Source: Notolepis coatsorum (taxonomy: Eukaryota; Chordata; Actinopteri; Aulopiformes; Paralepididae). Taken from it: a stretch of 64,000 nt of DNA. The notes beneath the pieces are model-generated. The model was not told the origin of the DNA, did no database searches, and saw only the letters and a program-made list of their open reading frames with translations. The position numbers were made by a program, and so were the translations under genes. The stretch spans positions 154,243,371 to 154,307,370 of the forward strand of contig OZ020585.1 of assembly GCA_963971535.1 (NCBI GenBank). The letters run 5' to 3'. Positions 44,433 through 55,210 of this stretch are shown here, piece by piece (position 1 is the stretch's first letter; each line of letters starts with the position of its first letter).

Positions 44433-45604
44433 GGACCCCCACCCTCGACGGGCGCCCCCTGGCGGCCCTCCAGGCTTGGGTGACGTTGATAGAGGTCCCG
44501 GATGAGGTCAGGGTCCAAGATCATCCCGCGCGAGACCCAGCTGCGCTCCTCCGGGCCGTAGCCCTCCCAGTCCACGAGATATTGATGTCCACGGCCACGA
44601 GGACGCACGTCTAGCAGCTGCCGGACAATGTAGGCCGGGTGGTCATCGATGACCAGCGGAGGGGGAGGCTCTGGAGCAGGAGGAGACAGGGGACTGGAGA
44701 GTACCGGCTTCAGCTGCGAGACATGGAAGGAGGGGTGAATGCGCATGATGGCGGGGAGCTGGAGTTTAATGACCGAGGGGTTAATAATGGACAAGATCTT
44801 ATACGGACCAACAAAACGGGGGTTGAGTTTGTGGGACAAAGACTTGAGTGGCAGGTCTTGGGGCGAGAGCCAAACCATCTGACCTGGTTGGTAGTCGGGA
44901 GCCGGAGTCCGATGGCGGTCGGCGAAGCGACGGTTCTGCTCAGCGGTGCGGAGCAGCGCGGCCCTCGTGTCCTCCCATATCCTCCTGCAGCGGCGAAGGT
45001 GATCCTGCACCGAAGGAACGGCGATCTCCTCTTCCTGTGCAGGGAACAGCGGGGGTTGGTAGCCCAGAGAGGACTCGAAGGGAGACTGACCTGTGGCCGC
45101 GGAGGACAGTGAGTTGTGGGCGTACTCAATCCACGGCAGGAACGTACTCCAGCCGGAGGGGTCCCGGGCCGTCACGCAGCGGAGGGCAGACCCCAGGTCC
45201 TGGTTGGCCTGCTCCGACTGACCGTTGGTCTGCGGGTGGAACCCGGAGGAGAGACTGACCGTGGCCCCCAGGGCCCGACAGAAGGCCTTCCAGACCTAGG
45301 AGATAAATTGCGGGCCCATGTCGGAGACGCTGTCCATCGGGATCCCGTGGAGGCGGAAGACGTGGAGCACCATCAGGTCCACGGTTTCTGAAGCAGAGGG
45401 GAGTTTGGATAGAGCAACAAAATGCACGGCCTTCGAGAAACGGTCCACGATAGTGAGAATGACTGTTACCATGTGAGGGAGGCAGACCGGTGATGAAGTC
45501 CATGGCGACGTGCGACCAGGGCCGACCGGGAACAGGGAGCGGCCGAAGGAGCCCGGCAGGTGGTTGGTGGGAAGCCTTCCCATGAGCACAGACGGTACAC
45601 GCAA
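44288..45604 (-). pseudogene. pol: Gypsy integrase core, C-terminal domain and chromodomain
   Basis: This is the second frame of the broken pol. It begins after the frameshift near 45,475 with [20 protein letters not shown] sequence and continues with the second catalytic Asp in [12 protein letters not shown] follows at 45,296-45,298, then [13 protein letters not shown] with the catalytic Glu. The C-terminal part has [46 protein letters not shown] and a chromodomain ([33 protein letters not shown]). Chromodomains in this family guide integration to marked chromatin. The frame runs on into the 3' LTR. Confidence 0.92.
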
Positions 45605-46025
45605 GGACGAAGTTGCGGGTGTCCTCCCTCATGGTGACCCACCAGAAGTGCCGCTTCAGCAGGGACAGGGTACGGTTGATCCCAGGATGACAGGCGAACC
45701 GGGAAGCGTGGACCCACTGGAGCACCTGGGAGCGGACAAGGTCAGGGACAAAAAGCCGGTTAGGTGGGCCGTTACTTGGATCAAGCTGGACGCGCTGGGC
45801 CTCCCGGACGACGGACTGGATCTCGCAGGTGGCGGCGGCCACCAGGCAGGAGGAGGGGAGGATAGTGTCCGGGTGTGCGGAACCCTCTTCGGGGACAAAC
45901 TGCCTGGAGAGGGCGTCTGGCTTGGTATTCTTGGAGCCAGGCCTGTAGGTCAGGGTGAAATATAACCTGGCGAAGAACAGTGCCCAGCGTGCCTGGCGGG
46001 AGTTCAGGCGCTTGGCCGTCTGGAC
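45470..46025 (-). pseudogene. pol: Gypsy RNase H end and integrase zinc-binding region
   Basis: Same frame as the upstream ORF after the TAA. It reads through [26 protein letters not shown] sequence, [11 protein letters not shown], then the H2C2 zinc region ([26 protein letters not shown]) and [10 protein letters not shown] with the first catalytic Asp of integrase. It then loses frame at the one-base deletion. Confidence 0.9.
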
Positions 46026-47885
46026 TTAGGCGAGGTTCTTGTGGTCAGTCCAGACCAGGAAGGGGATCTCGAATCCCTCCAGCCAGTGCCTCCATTCCTC
46101 CAGGACCAGTTTGACTGCCAGGAGCTCCAGGTTCCCGATATCGTAATTGACCTCCGCCGGGGTCAGGCGGCGATAGAAGAAGGCGCAGGGATGCAGTGTC
46201 TGGTCGAGAGCCGAGCGTTGGGAAAGGACCGCCCCTACTCCGGTACTTGAGGCGTCCACCTCCACCACGAACTGGCGGGACGTGTCCGGCTGGACAAGGA
46301 TGGGCGCGGAGGTGAAGCGCCGGCACAGCTCGGCGAAGGCGGAGTCTACTCTGTCTGACCAGACGAAGGGCATGGAAGGCGAGGTGAGTTGGGTGAGGGG
46401 TGCAGCGACCCGGCTGTAGTCCCTGATGAAACGCCGGTAGAAGTTAGCAAACCCCAGGAAGCGTTGGAGCTGCTTGACGTTGGTGGGACGGGGCCAGTCG
46501 GTCACCGCCTTGATCTTCTCGGGATCCGCCTGGATCTTGCCGCCCTCGATGATGTAGCCGAGGAACCCGATGGAGGAGACGTGGAACTCACACTTCTCCG
46601 CCTTGACGAACAGCTTGTTCTCCAGTAGGCGTTGGAGGACCCGATGGACATGCTGGATGTGCTCTTCCATAGAGGGGGAGAAAATCAGAATGTCGTCAAG
46701 ATAAACAAAGACAGAGCGGTTAAGGACATCATGGATAACGTTGTTGACAAGGGCCTGGAAGACAGCAGGGGCGTTGGTCAACCCAAAAGGCATTACCTTG
46801 TACTCGAAGTGTCCGTGCGGGGTCTTAAAGGCCGTCTTCCATTCGTCACCCTCCCGGACGCGGACAAGGTGATAGGCATTTCTGAGGTCCAACTTCGAGA
46901 AAATGGTGGCACCTTGCAGGGGTTCGAAAGCAGAGTTAATCAATGGCAGGGGGTACTTGTTCTTGACCGTGATGTTGTTGAGACCCCGGTAGTCGATACA
47001 GGGGCGAAGGGAGCCATCCTTTTTGGACACAAAAAAGAACCCTGCGCCGACAGGAGAGGAGGAGGGGGTAATAATGCCCGAGGCCAGGGACTCGTGGACG
47101 TATTTCTCCATAGACTCTCTCTCTGGGCGTGAGAGGTTAAACAGGCGACTAGCGGGGAGCGGGGCTCCCGGGAGCAAATCAATAGCACAGTCGTACTGGC
47201 GATGAGGTGGCAGGGAGAGAGCCTGTTGTTTACTAAACACAGCCTCTAGATCATGATAAATTGGAGGAACAGTCGAAAGGTCAATAGGTTCGTTGGGAAC
47301 GGGAGAACCTGCGGCTCCCAGTGGTGACCGCGCCGACCGTAGACAAGAGGCGTGGCAGTGAGCACTCCAGCTCGTGACTGAGCCCATTGGCCAGTTTCTT
47401 ACAGGGTTGTGTAGCTTTAGCCAAGGCATGCCTAGCACGATGGGCTTATGGGGGGATTCAGTGACGTGGAAACGGATCTCCTCGCTATGATTCCCGGAGA
47501 GTTGAAGGTGGAGAGGCGTGGTGTGGCGGGTTATTTGCCCAAATACTAAAGAGCATTGGAAGAGAAAGGCACGACACTTGGCAACGTTTCCGTTGTAACG
47601 CTCTGGCGCGGGTACGTAGGGCTCCCTGTACTGGGATGCAACAGGTGGAGACACCACGGGTGGAGAGACAACAGGGGGAACGACTAGCTGGGATGCTACA
47701 TATGCAGTGAATCGTTCAAATTGTTTGTCTCGCTCCGCGGAGCTGAGCGTGAGGGTGCCGAGCTGGGACATGGCTTCTTCCAGTAGTTGTGTGTGTTCAT
47801 TTACCAGAATGGCGTGTCCGGTGACGGCGGCCTGGATGTTCCTGCTCCATTCCCCGGCGTCCTGTGGCGCTGAGTCCGACGTCAT
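46026..47885 (-). pseudogene. gag-pol: Gypsy Gag-protease-RT-RNase H frame with internal Gag/protease deletion
   Basis: The natural start is the ATG at 47,885 ([13 protein letters not shown]), directly after the primer site; an earlier in-frame ATG at 47,996 lies in the LTR. The Gag N-terminus runs to [15 protein letters not shown] and is fused at about 47,534 to the C-terminal part of protease ([28 protein letters not shown]), so capsid, nucleocapsid and the protease Asp-Ser/Thr-Gly site are gone without loss of frame. RT is intact in motifs: [38 protein letters not shown] and YLDD. RNase H has [16 protein letters not shown] and ends at DHKNLA before TAA, where a Tyr codon is expected. The deletion makes this a non-autonomous copy. 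Confidence 0.93.
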
Positions 47886-47897
47886 GGTCGCAGTATT
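47886..47897 (-). promoter_or_regulatory. Gypsy primer binding site, fits self-priming rather than a tRNA
   Basis: The minus strand reads AATACTGCGACC one base after the 5' LTR. It matches no tRNA 3' end I know. Eleven consecutive bases can pair, with two G-U pairs, with the LTR sequence at 48,262-48,272, next to the likely transcript start. Confidence 0.6.
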
Positions 47898-47898
47898 C

Positions 47899-48380
47899 TG
47901 TGAGGATAGGGGTTCTTGCGGAGCCCAATAGCGAACACAGGAGGAGAGAGAATGGAGCGGTTTAGGGTGTTTTAATTGTTTCCCCCAAGCAGACAAGAAT
48001 CATATGCAGGAATGTTCAACAGACGGGGATGAATGTTCTTGGGGGATAGCACAGGTGCACTCCGTGTGCAGTGCGGGAGAGCGTAGACACCGGCTGTGTT
48101 AGGGGTGAGAGCAGGAACTCCGTAGTCCAGCACCAGGGGTCCAGACGGGCACGCTGGAACGGAGTCCTTGGGCACAAGAGAGGGAGGTTAGAACAGGGAA
48201 TAATAACCAGAGCGGGTTAGCAGGGCTTCAGGTCGAGACGTCGTACCTGGGAAGGCAGTTTAACACTGCAACACCGGATGACAGGATCTGCCAGTTGATA
48301 TAGGACCCGCTTGATGAAGTAATCCCTTGCAGCCGCACTGATTGATCCTCATCTGGCAGGCTCGAGCCCCGATCGTGACA
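47899..48380 (-). repeat. Gypsy 5' LTR (482 bp)
   Basis: Promoter LTR for minus-strand transcription. TATATC lies at about 48,296-48,302 (minus), roughly 25-30 bases upstream of the putative start near 48,272. Confidence 0.93.
48296..48302 (-). promoter_or_regulatory. Putative TATA box of the gypsy LTR
   Basis: Minus strand CCTATATCAACTGG. The spacing to GTGTTGCAGTGTT (from about 48,274) is typical for a pol II core promoter. Confidence 0.5.
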
Positions 48381-48541
48381 GACTCGATTGATGAAATATG
48401 AATTCAGATTGCTAATAAAAAAAATCAAACGACAATTTGCGTTGTCGGCACTCAACGGGGGGCATGAAAAGACGACATTACACGTCGCTGGCACTCAAAG
48501 TGTTAAGCATGTCCTACCAAAATACAGAGATACTATAATCA

Positions 48542-49019
48542 AGGGCGGCTGGGTGGCGCAGTGGACTAAGCGCTCGTCACCAACGTGAGAGACACTGGTA
48601 TCGAATCCGGCTGTCAGCGTTGCCTCCGGCTTGGCCGGCCGTCATACTGGCTCAATTGGCAGAGTCAGCGGGAGGGAAGCCGGTGGGGTGGTATTCTGGT
48701 TGTTGTAAACAGCGACTCCTACAGGTTGGTCAGGGCGCCTGCACAGCGAGGGAGGGAGATGGCGAGGGTAGTGTGACCTCCAACACGTTACACCTCGCCT
48801 ATGAGAGTCCGCGCTGGCAGGTGAAAAGATGCTGCTGGCTGTCTCCTATGTCTCGGAGGAAGCATCTGATAGACTTCAGGGCTCCCTAGACCGACCAGTG
48901 GGGGGCACATGCGAGCAACGACCAGGAAGGGGAGGGGAGGAATTGACATAACGACTAAATTGGAATGGGAGAAAAACACAGAAAAACAGGAGGAGAAAAA
49001 GTGGATAAAAAAGAAAGAA
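48542..49019 (+). mobile_element. tRNA-derived SINE with 12-bp target duplication
   Basis: Flanked by ATACTATAATCA (48,530-48,541 and 49,020-49,031). The head has a pol III box A (GTGGCGCAGTGGA) and box B (GGTATCGAATCC) about 37 bp apart. A ~350-bp body follows ('gccgtcatactggctcaatt', 'cctcgcctatgagagtcc', 'gggcacatgcgagcaacg'), with an A-rich tail. There is no coding capacity; it would rely on a LINE for mobility. I cannot assign the family name. Confidence 0.88.
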
Positions 49020-49072
49020 ATACTATAATCACAGCATGGTGTATTTGGTTCTGATTTAATTAGAGAACTTTA

Positions 49073-49549
49073 TTAACACATTGTTTGCCAAAAACTGTCG
49101 CCCGATCGTTGAGTGCCGGAAACGTAGATCTACATTTCTGTCACGGTATTTATTTTATTAGCGAAATCACATTGCATGCGTGCACGACAAAGGATAATAA
49201 TGATGATCTATCATTGATTTCAGGAAGATCCGATAATCAGGCGAAAAATGACAACGTGTTTATTGAATTACACAAAAACGCTGTTTTCGTGTCTTTTCCC
49301 TGGAATTGCTCAGAAGCGGCCGGACTATGTTCATATTCAAAACGGTATAAATCGGAAATGTACGGATGAAAAAATAATCAGTTTTTTGCACGTTGACCAG
49401 AAGCAGCTCACTGAAACTCGAGGGTGTTATTATACCCATAGCTATACTATAAAATATAGGTTTAGCTCTGTAAACTACGTTTACATAGGTTTAATGGGCG
49501 GCACGGAAGGGGTCACTTCCCGGAAGGGGCGTGGCACTCAATGTGTTAA
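49073..49549. mobile_element. TTAA-flanked MITE (piggyBac-like)
   Basis: Starts TTAACACATTGTTTGCC and ends GGCACTCAATGTGTTAA. The ends are inverted copies of TTAACACATT-GTGCC type, and TTAA on both sides is the piggyBac target. About 477 bp with no transposase. A lone right end of a relative (GGCACTCAAAGTGTTAA) lies at 48,490-48,506. Confidence 0.65.
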
Positions 49550-49710
49550 GGTCTTTAAGGTCCCTCGAGTTTGCTTGGAACAGGGTAAATCTGCATTTTA
49601 CCCATAGCTCATTGTATGAACTCCAACAGTCTTAAAGCTTGAGATTCTCCCCTCTGTTGCAGAGTTTAAAACTTTGATCGCCAACCATTGTCAATCAAGT
49701 TGTACGTGTT

Positions 49711-50668
49711 TTAACCCATTCTCCGCCAATCACGTGTTAAGGCGGGTTTCTCCACCATGCGTTGTCTGCCAATAACTCCGTAAGGCGTTTTTGAGATCAA
49801 TATTTCATATTTTTGTCATGGTATTCATATTTCACCCACGGAGTCTTGGGTGATGCTGTCTGAGCCATCACAACTCTGCAACGCTTCAATACCGCCACCA
49901 GGTGGCCGATCGGCGAGTTGCCAAACCGGAAGTGCCCATTGTAGATCGGTCCGTCCCCTATTTTCATCCGGCCACTCGCTTATCGTCCCGGGGCTCAATA
50001 CAGACACCGTCGATATGGATCTTTGCCATAACTCAATAATCAACATGATTTGGACGTGTATTAGTAATATACAAACCGGAAATGGATCGCATCGATCAAC
50101 ATCCCATAATTGGGATCTGTTTGCTCCACTCTCATCGCCCAACGCTACAGGGAGACTGGGTGAGTTTCAGCGTTTTACTTTACCATTTTCGATACAAACT
50201 GCTCTGATCAATATATCACCCATACTACATAAATCATTTAATGTCGGTCATTGAATTATAAACGACCCCCCCCCCCCCCCTCCGTTCACCCGCAGATGAC
50301 CAGTCATGACGTTTAAGACCATGTACAGTTGACATTTTCAATATAATGTTGATCGGTATCAAACTGCATTTGATCATCTAATATATGCATTTATGCCTAT
50401 ATCTCACGTTCTATGAAATACTGCAGAAAATGATAAAAACATATTTATACTAGACGGTATTTTAGTATGAATGTGTGAATGAAAAAGTAAAACGTTCCTA
50501 CATCCTGAACGATAGATAATTGATGTTGAATGGGCCATATTAATGTCAATTTAGCAATACAATTAAAAAAGTTATAGCCCTGCAAAGAAGGTGAACATCT
50601 CCATAGACTTATAGCGCTGGCAGAGAGGGTACAATGATGGGTACAATGCCCGGCAGAGAATGGGTTAA
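49711..50668. mobile_element. Second TTAA-flanked element (958 bp)
   Basis: Ends TTAACCCATTCTCCGCC and GGCAGAGAATGGGTTAA, a 17-bp inverted repeat with one mismatch, including the TTAA target. The interior is homologous to 55,212-55,735 and to fragments at 38,995-39,080 and 40,480-40,820. ORFs on both strands (about 105 and 134 codons) have no recognised domain. Likely a non-autonomous piggyBac-type element. Confidence 0.75.
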
Positions 50669-50679
50669 CAATACTGTTA

Positions 50680-51040
50680 AAATCAATTAAAAGTTGCTTA
50701 AAATGAAGACTTGTACATTAAGTTTAGTGGACTTCCACTTTTGCTCAATACACCGGCAATTGCGTCTAAGACGACGAATATCCTCATTAAGCCAGGGGGC
50801 AGGATTTGAGAGGAGCAACTACATCTAAAATATCAGACCAGTGCAGGTTAAAAGCATGAACTAAAATATCAATGTCGCCATTTACATTAATAGATGGCAC
50901 CGCACTGCTATCAAAGGCTGTGGAAAATTGACAGATGAAATATGCCACAGCATTTGGATTTGGCTTGTTTTGATGAGGGAGCAAAATGTGCTTAATTTTG
51001 GAGCAATATTTTGCCCCCTTCCCCAAAAGCTAGCATGACA
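50680..51040 (-). mobile_element. LINE fragment, region between endonuclease and RT
   Basis: The minus strand reads FNLHWSDILDVVAPLKS and, after a one-base shift, APWLNEDIRRLRRNCR then IEQKWKSTKLN. This order is typical of the endonuclease-RT linker of fish non-LTR elements. Both ends are lost. Confidence 0.6.
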
Positions 51041-51411
51041 TGCCTTGTACCTATGGAATCATCATGATGATAGCTTCGCACCAGCTTAAAAATTGTCCGC
51101 TAGAGCCCATTGAAGACGGCAAGGGGGGGAGGGGCTTTTAGATGTGGCCCATTGTGTCATAATCCGTCCATGTTCCATTCCATGATGGAGCCAAGCTTGA
51201 AGTTCAAGTCAGCCTTTGAGAGCAGATAATCCTTCCTCATTTCTGCTATTGATCAAGCTCAAACTCATGAAGCAGAAAATCAAGTGGCTTTGCTTTGATT
51301 TTGACATGATACACAAGGCTCTTGTTATTGGGGTTCTTAGTGTTAGGGAAACGACTCAATACACTACTTTAGCCTGGTGTCCATCCGATGTCTGACACCA
51401 TTATCAGTGTC

Positions 51412-51520
51412 ATGTAGGGATGTTCGATATTGGCTTTTTTACAGATATCCGATATACCGATATTGTCCAACTCTTAATTTCCGATACCGATATCAACCGA
51501 TACCGATATATGCAGGGTTT
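51412..51520 (+). mobile_element. hAT-like element end with GATATCGG repeats
   Basis: Begins 'tagggatgttcgatattgg' and continues with several 'ccgatatcgg'-like words ('gatatccgatataccgat', 'accgatatcaaccgatacc'), a pattern I recall from fish hAT-type ends. The other end was not found, so the extent is unknown. Confidence 0.45.
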
Positions 51521-52460
51521 CCTCCCCAACAAAACGAAATAATTTCAGGTAACTAACATCACATAATATCTCTTGTTATGGAATTAACACAACATTATGC
51601 ATACTTTTCACAATAAAAGTATGCATTGATGTGTTAATTTCACTGGATGCATTCAACAAGGCTTTCTAAATGTAAACATTATCTGTGCAAAATATGACAA
51701 CTACTTCAACTTAAGTTAGGCTATGCAAAAAAGTGGCATATTTATTTTGTCTCAAACAGCAACTTGGATCACACTCTCCCTGAGAGAATCCTGACAAACG
51801 CCCACTACAAGCCCTGCTCTAGATGAGCTCTGCATGTAACTGGCCATTGCCCATAATTTGGCTAATACTAAAGTATTTTTGTTTTTAATCGATCGACTCG
51901 ACTTTGAGTGCCACACTGTTTGGTTAATTTACCTTTAGAATGCCAGCCTTCTAGTAGTTTCCGTGGTCGTTGCACTATGTTTGCGAAGCTGTGTGTGTGT
52001 TCTGTATTATAGCTGTATGAGACACGGTGTGGCTCATTTTGACAAACATTACTTGTAGTCCAGCATGGGAATAATAGTTTGTTTCCACACGCTGTAGTTT
52101 GTAGTTTATTATACGCTAAACATTGCACATTTCCAAGATAATACAGTATTTTTTCATAGATCGCGAGATAAAATGTGCAATAAGCCCAAACCGTTCTGGC
52201 TGATCCCCTGAAACCCTGAATACTCCCATATCAAAGGTATATGACTTCTATATATGTATCATCACAAAATCATCAAGGGGGGGGGGGATGTTTTAACTCA
52301 AAACTATGATCGTGTTTGCCGAGCATGTTTTTCGTCCGTTGAAACACAGAACTGTGATCGTTAGAAAAACACGTTTCAGATTAGGTAAAATAGACATAGA
52401 ATGTACCTTACCTTAGCCAGAAGGTATTCCAAAAGAATAATTCCAAGTGATCGCATCACC
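51520..52460. other. AT-rich DNA without recognisable genes
   Basis: Only short frames occur. Contains 'atgcatacttttcac' repeated as 'aaagtatgcattgatg' and a G-run at 52,278. No feature supported. Confidence 0.5.
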
Positions 52461-52469
52461 ATCGCGATT

Positions 52470-52814
52470 ACTGAACTGAAAACCATAGACAGTGCCGTTA
52501 GATTCAAGTCCAGCCTGAAGACATGGCTCAAAAGGGACTATACCTAGACACTTAGCTTAAGGCACCATTGCATGTTGTATGAGTCTGTATGTATATAAAT
52601 GTTAAATGGTATATGTGATGTGTTGTGATGTCACGTTTTGTATGATGCATGTGTTAAGCATCACATTCCCCCACCCCCCTACAAGGACCACAATGGAAAT
52701 AAGCTCTGAGCTTTTTTGTGTTACATCCTTGGCAGTATATCCCGACTGTGCTCTTCTGTCACATGTTTATTTTTTATATTGTCAAATAAAGTCATTCATT
52801 CATTCATTCATTCA
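52470..52814 (+). mobile_element. LINE 3' end: last ORF codons, 3' UTR and (CATT)n tail
   Basis: ITELKTIDSAVRFKSSLKTW then LKRDYT and a stop at about 52,547 is the usual C-terminal end of a non-LTR RT. The 3' UTR ends AAATAAAGTCATTCATTCATT, a tetranucleotide tail. 5'-truncated. Confidence 0.75.
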
Positions 52815-53093
52815 CCAGTGTATTTGTCTATACACGTTTCGATGGTCAAATACGCTTATGCAACGGAATCCCGAGGCGAGGACTGTGAATTTCTGTCCCA
52901 GGAGAAGGACGGGCTACTCGAGAGGAGAAACTGAAAGTGAGGCTAACTATCAGCCCAGAGCCCCATGCAGTTCAGACACGGGACCATACTGCCACCTGGT
53001 GATAGTCAATCAGAATGCAGTTCCAATGTGTCGGGGTAACTGTGTAGAGCGGGGATCAAAGTAAAAAGATCAAACAATCCAAAAACGTATTCA

Positions 53094-53112
53094 TGGGGGC
53101 TCGTTCCGAGAT
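53094..53112 (+). promoter_or_regulatory. tRNA-Pro-like primer binding site of an LTR-element remnant
   Basis: TGGGGGCTCGTTCCGAGAT is close to the tRNA-Pro-type primer site TGGGGGCTCGTCCGGGAT, with one inserted base and one substitution. It follows CA of a possible LTR end. Confidence 0.45.
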
Positions 53113-53282
53113 TGGCGCTATAGTGGTCGGAGGTCGTCAATCCAGAGATCATTGAACCTGTGGACAAACGAGATACATCATCAGAGCTGTGGACCACGCT
53201 AGTCCAGGGTACCTGTCTACAGTCTACACTTCAGCAGAGCCGGGAGTGCACAAGTATCCAGGGTGTCTGAAGAGTGTGCATC

Positions 53283-53785
53283 ATGGCGGACAACAGTACC
53301 CGTAAAGAACTGACTTGGTCCATAAAAAGTACTTTAAAAAACTGCTCCATCTTTCCTATGATGAGATCTCCCTGGTGGCGAAGGACTTGTTATCATCTGA
53401 CCAGGATCCAGCTAAGTTGGAAGATGAGGGGGGGTGTTTTGATCATATTTGTGGTTACATGTCTTCTACTACTGTATTACAACTAGAAGATCAGGGCATG
53501 GTACAGTTGTTGTGTTTGAAGGATGTAATTGATCGGATGATTGCAGGGCATGGTCATAGTCCAGTGACTCCACAGGGAGGAACAAGTCCTGACATTGTTG
53601 ATGCATCAGCAATTAGTGTAAACACAAACACCCTTACCCCTGCCTCCAAAACTGATACCCTTGAGTCACAATTTAACAAGTTAAACAGTGAGTTGCAACA
53701 CCTACAGTTCCAGCATTGGAAATGGAGGTCCCTTCTACCATCATTCCAACGGCCTCTACCGGCCGTTAAGGCCCTCGTCAAATGA
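53283..53785 (+). pseudogene. Gag-like ORF of an LTR retroelement remnant
   Basis: An ATG at 53,283 (MADNSTRKELTW) is followed, after a one-base shift, by VHKKYFKKLLHLSYDEI, VAKDLLSSDQDPAKLEDE and LQLEDQGMVQLL, ending at 53,785. Helical, acidic, and placed 170 nt after a primer-site-like sequence. It resembles N-terminal Gag regions of fish LTR elements as I recall them. No zinc knuckle, protease or pol follows, and no 3' LTR is evident. Host origin is possible but less likely. Confidence 0.4.
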
Positions 53786-54184
53786 TTTTATTAGGGTGGG
53801 TGCGGCTTCTGTTTTGTGCCGCCAGGAGGCGCAAAGTCAAGTTGGAATTATATCCATCCATCGCACCGAAGACCCGCCCCTACTCTACCTCATGTTTACA
53901 AAATCAGCTGTTTAGCTGCTAAACTAGCGTTAAAGTCGAGGAAAAGCAATTGATGCTTTGGATCTAATGAACGAGGGCCTATTGGACTTTGTTACACAGC
54001 TGGTCTCAAGTGGATTTCGTGGAGGGGCGTTTATAGGTAAGTGCAAAATAACTATAACTCACCAAGAGCTAACGTTAGCTAGCCGCACACCGGTAGCTAA
54101 CGTGATAGCTAATACTAATGTTTCATACTGTATACACTTGATAACTCTGGTGATGTGCTGCTCTCACTCTCGCAACTGTGTGTA

Positions 54185-54297
54185 TGTGGGATATGAGGAC
54201 TGTGTGTAACTAGGAGGGATATGATGACTGTGTAACTAGAAGTGATATGAGGACTGTGTGTAACTAGGAGGGATATGAGGACTGTGTGTAACTAGGA
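54185..54297 (+). repeat. 28-bp tandem repeat (4 units)
   Basis: Units of GGATATGAGGACTGTG followed by TGTAACTAGGAG, with small variations. Confidence 0.85.
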
Positions 54298-54382
54298 TCA
54301 ACGTGAAATGGCCCTGAATACATCAAATAATGTATTTCCCAGCTGCTAAATATTGTAAGTGTATGACCAAAATATATATCAC

Positions 54383-54470
54383 TATGAATTGAAAATGGGG
54401 GACCCTGATGTAAACAAGACGAAAGTCTTTCTCTGGTCTTATCTTATCTTATCTTATAGTGTCTTTATAC
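54383..54470 (+). mobile_element. LINE-A 3' UTR piece ending in TCTTA repeats
   Basis: 'gaattgaaaatgggggaccc' to 'ctttctctggtct', then TTATCTTATCTTATCTTA instead of the usual remainder. Confidence 0.7.
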
Positions 54471-54593
54471 CTGTATCACTGTACATAGTAATACTACAAC
54501 TCTGTACACTACATACATCTGATTAGCATTATTACTCAGTAGTACTGATTTATAAAAATAAATATATTTTAAACAATATGATGAATTAAAGTT

Positions 54594-55160
54594 TTGTTTT
54601 ATTTGTCACATATAAGGTACATGTACATTACTGTGAAACACTTGGTTCTGTATGAGCTTCCTGAGATTGTGCTTCATACTGTACATTTGACAATTTTTCT
54701 TTTTTGCAGGCATCTTGACTATTGCTCTGCGATGTGGTCATCTGCTGCCAGTGGTGACCTCAGGAAGCTCCAGGTGGTCCAGAACAGGGCAGCACGGTTG
54801 GTACTGGGCTGCTCACTAAGGTCTAATGTGAGCCGTATTCATGCCCGCCTCTCTTGGCTTAATGTTGAAAATAGATTGTCTTTTAATATACTTGTGCTGT
54901 TCAAGTTGGTCATGAGCAGTAAAACTCCTGTTTTTATACATAATCAGATTGTTTTTAGTAATACTGTGCACAAGCATTACACTAGAGGTTCCAGTCGTGG
55001 GCAGCTTGAATTGCCAGGTCCTAGAACCAGCGCTTTGGGGAGATCTTTTATTTTTAGAGCATTAACTCTGTGGAATGGCCTGCCTCGGAACCTCTGCTGC
55101 ATTTACAGTAGATTCACTTTTAAAAATAATCTTAAATTGTTTTTAAATTGTTTTTAACAC
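54594..55160 (+). mobile_element. LINE RT C-terminal fragment (different family)
   Basis: From about 54,708 the frame reads HLDYCSAMWSSAASGDLRK, LQVVQNRAARLVLGCS, IHARLSWLNVENRL, LVLFKLVMSS and FIFRALTLWNGLPRNLC, ending FKNNLKLFLNCF at 55,157. This is the thumb/C-terminal part of a non-LTR reverse transcriptase. Codons 1-38 before it are probably not coding. An acceptor-like TTTTTTGCAG precedes the homologous part. Confidence 0.8.
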
Positions 55161-55210
55161 AGTAAAGTAATTTTTTGTTTTTGTTTTACACTAATGTAAT
55201 TTTAGCTATC

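Larger units (their letters stand above)
43917..48380 (-). mobile_element. Ty3/gypsy chromovirus (sushi-like), internally deleted, 4,464 bp
   Basis: LTRs (43,917-44,432 and 47,899-48,380) begin TGTGAGG and end GTGACA, flanked by the 5-bp duplication GACTC (43,912-43,916 and 48,381-48,385). The interior encodes Gag N-terminus, end of protease, RT, RNase H, integrase and a C-terminal chromodomain, the arrangement of vertebrate sushi-type chromoviruses. Lesions: an in-frame deletion of most Gag and the protease active site, TAA at 46,026, a one-base frameshift near 45,475 and TAG at 45,296. The LTRs differ by a ~40-bp insertion and several substitutions, so this copy is older than the BEL element. 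Confidence 0.96.

Noticed and set aside
44639-45965. Plus-strand ORFs of 136-157 codons within the gypsy element
   Set aside because: Antisense shadows of the integrase and RT frames on the minus strand.
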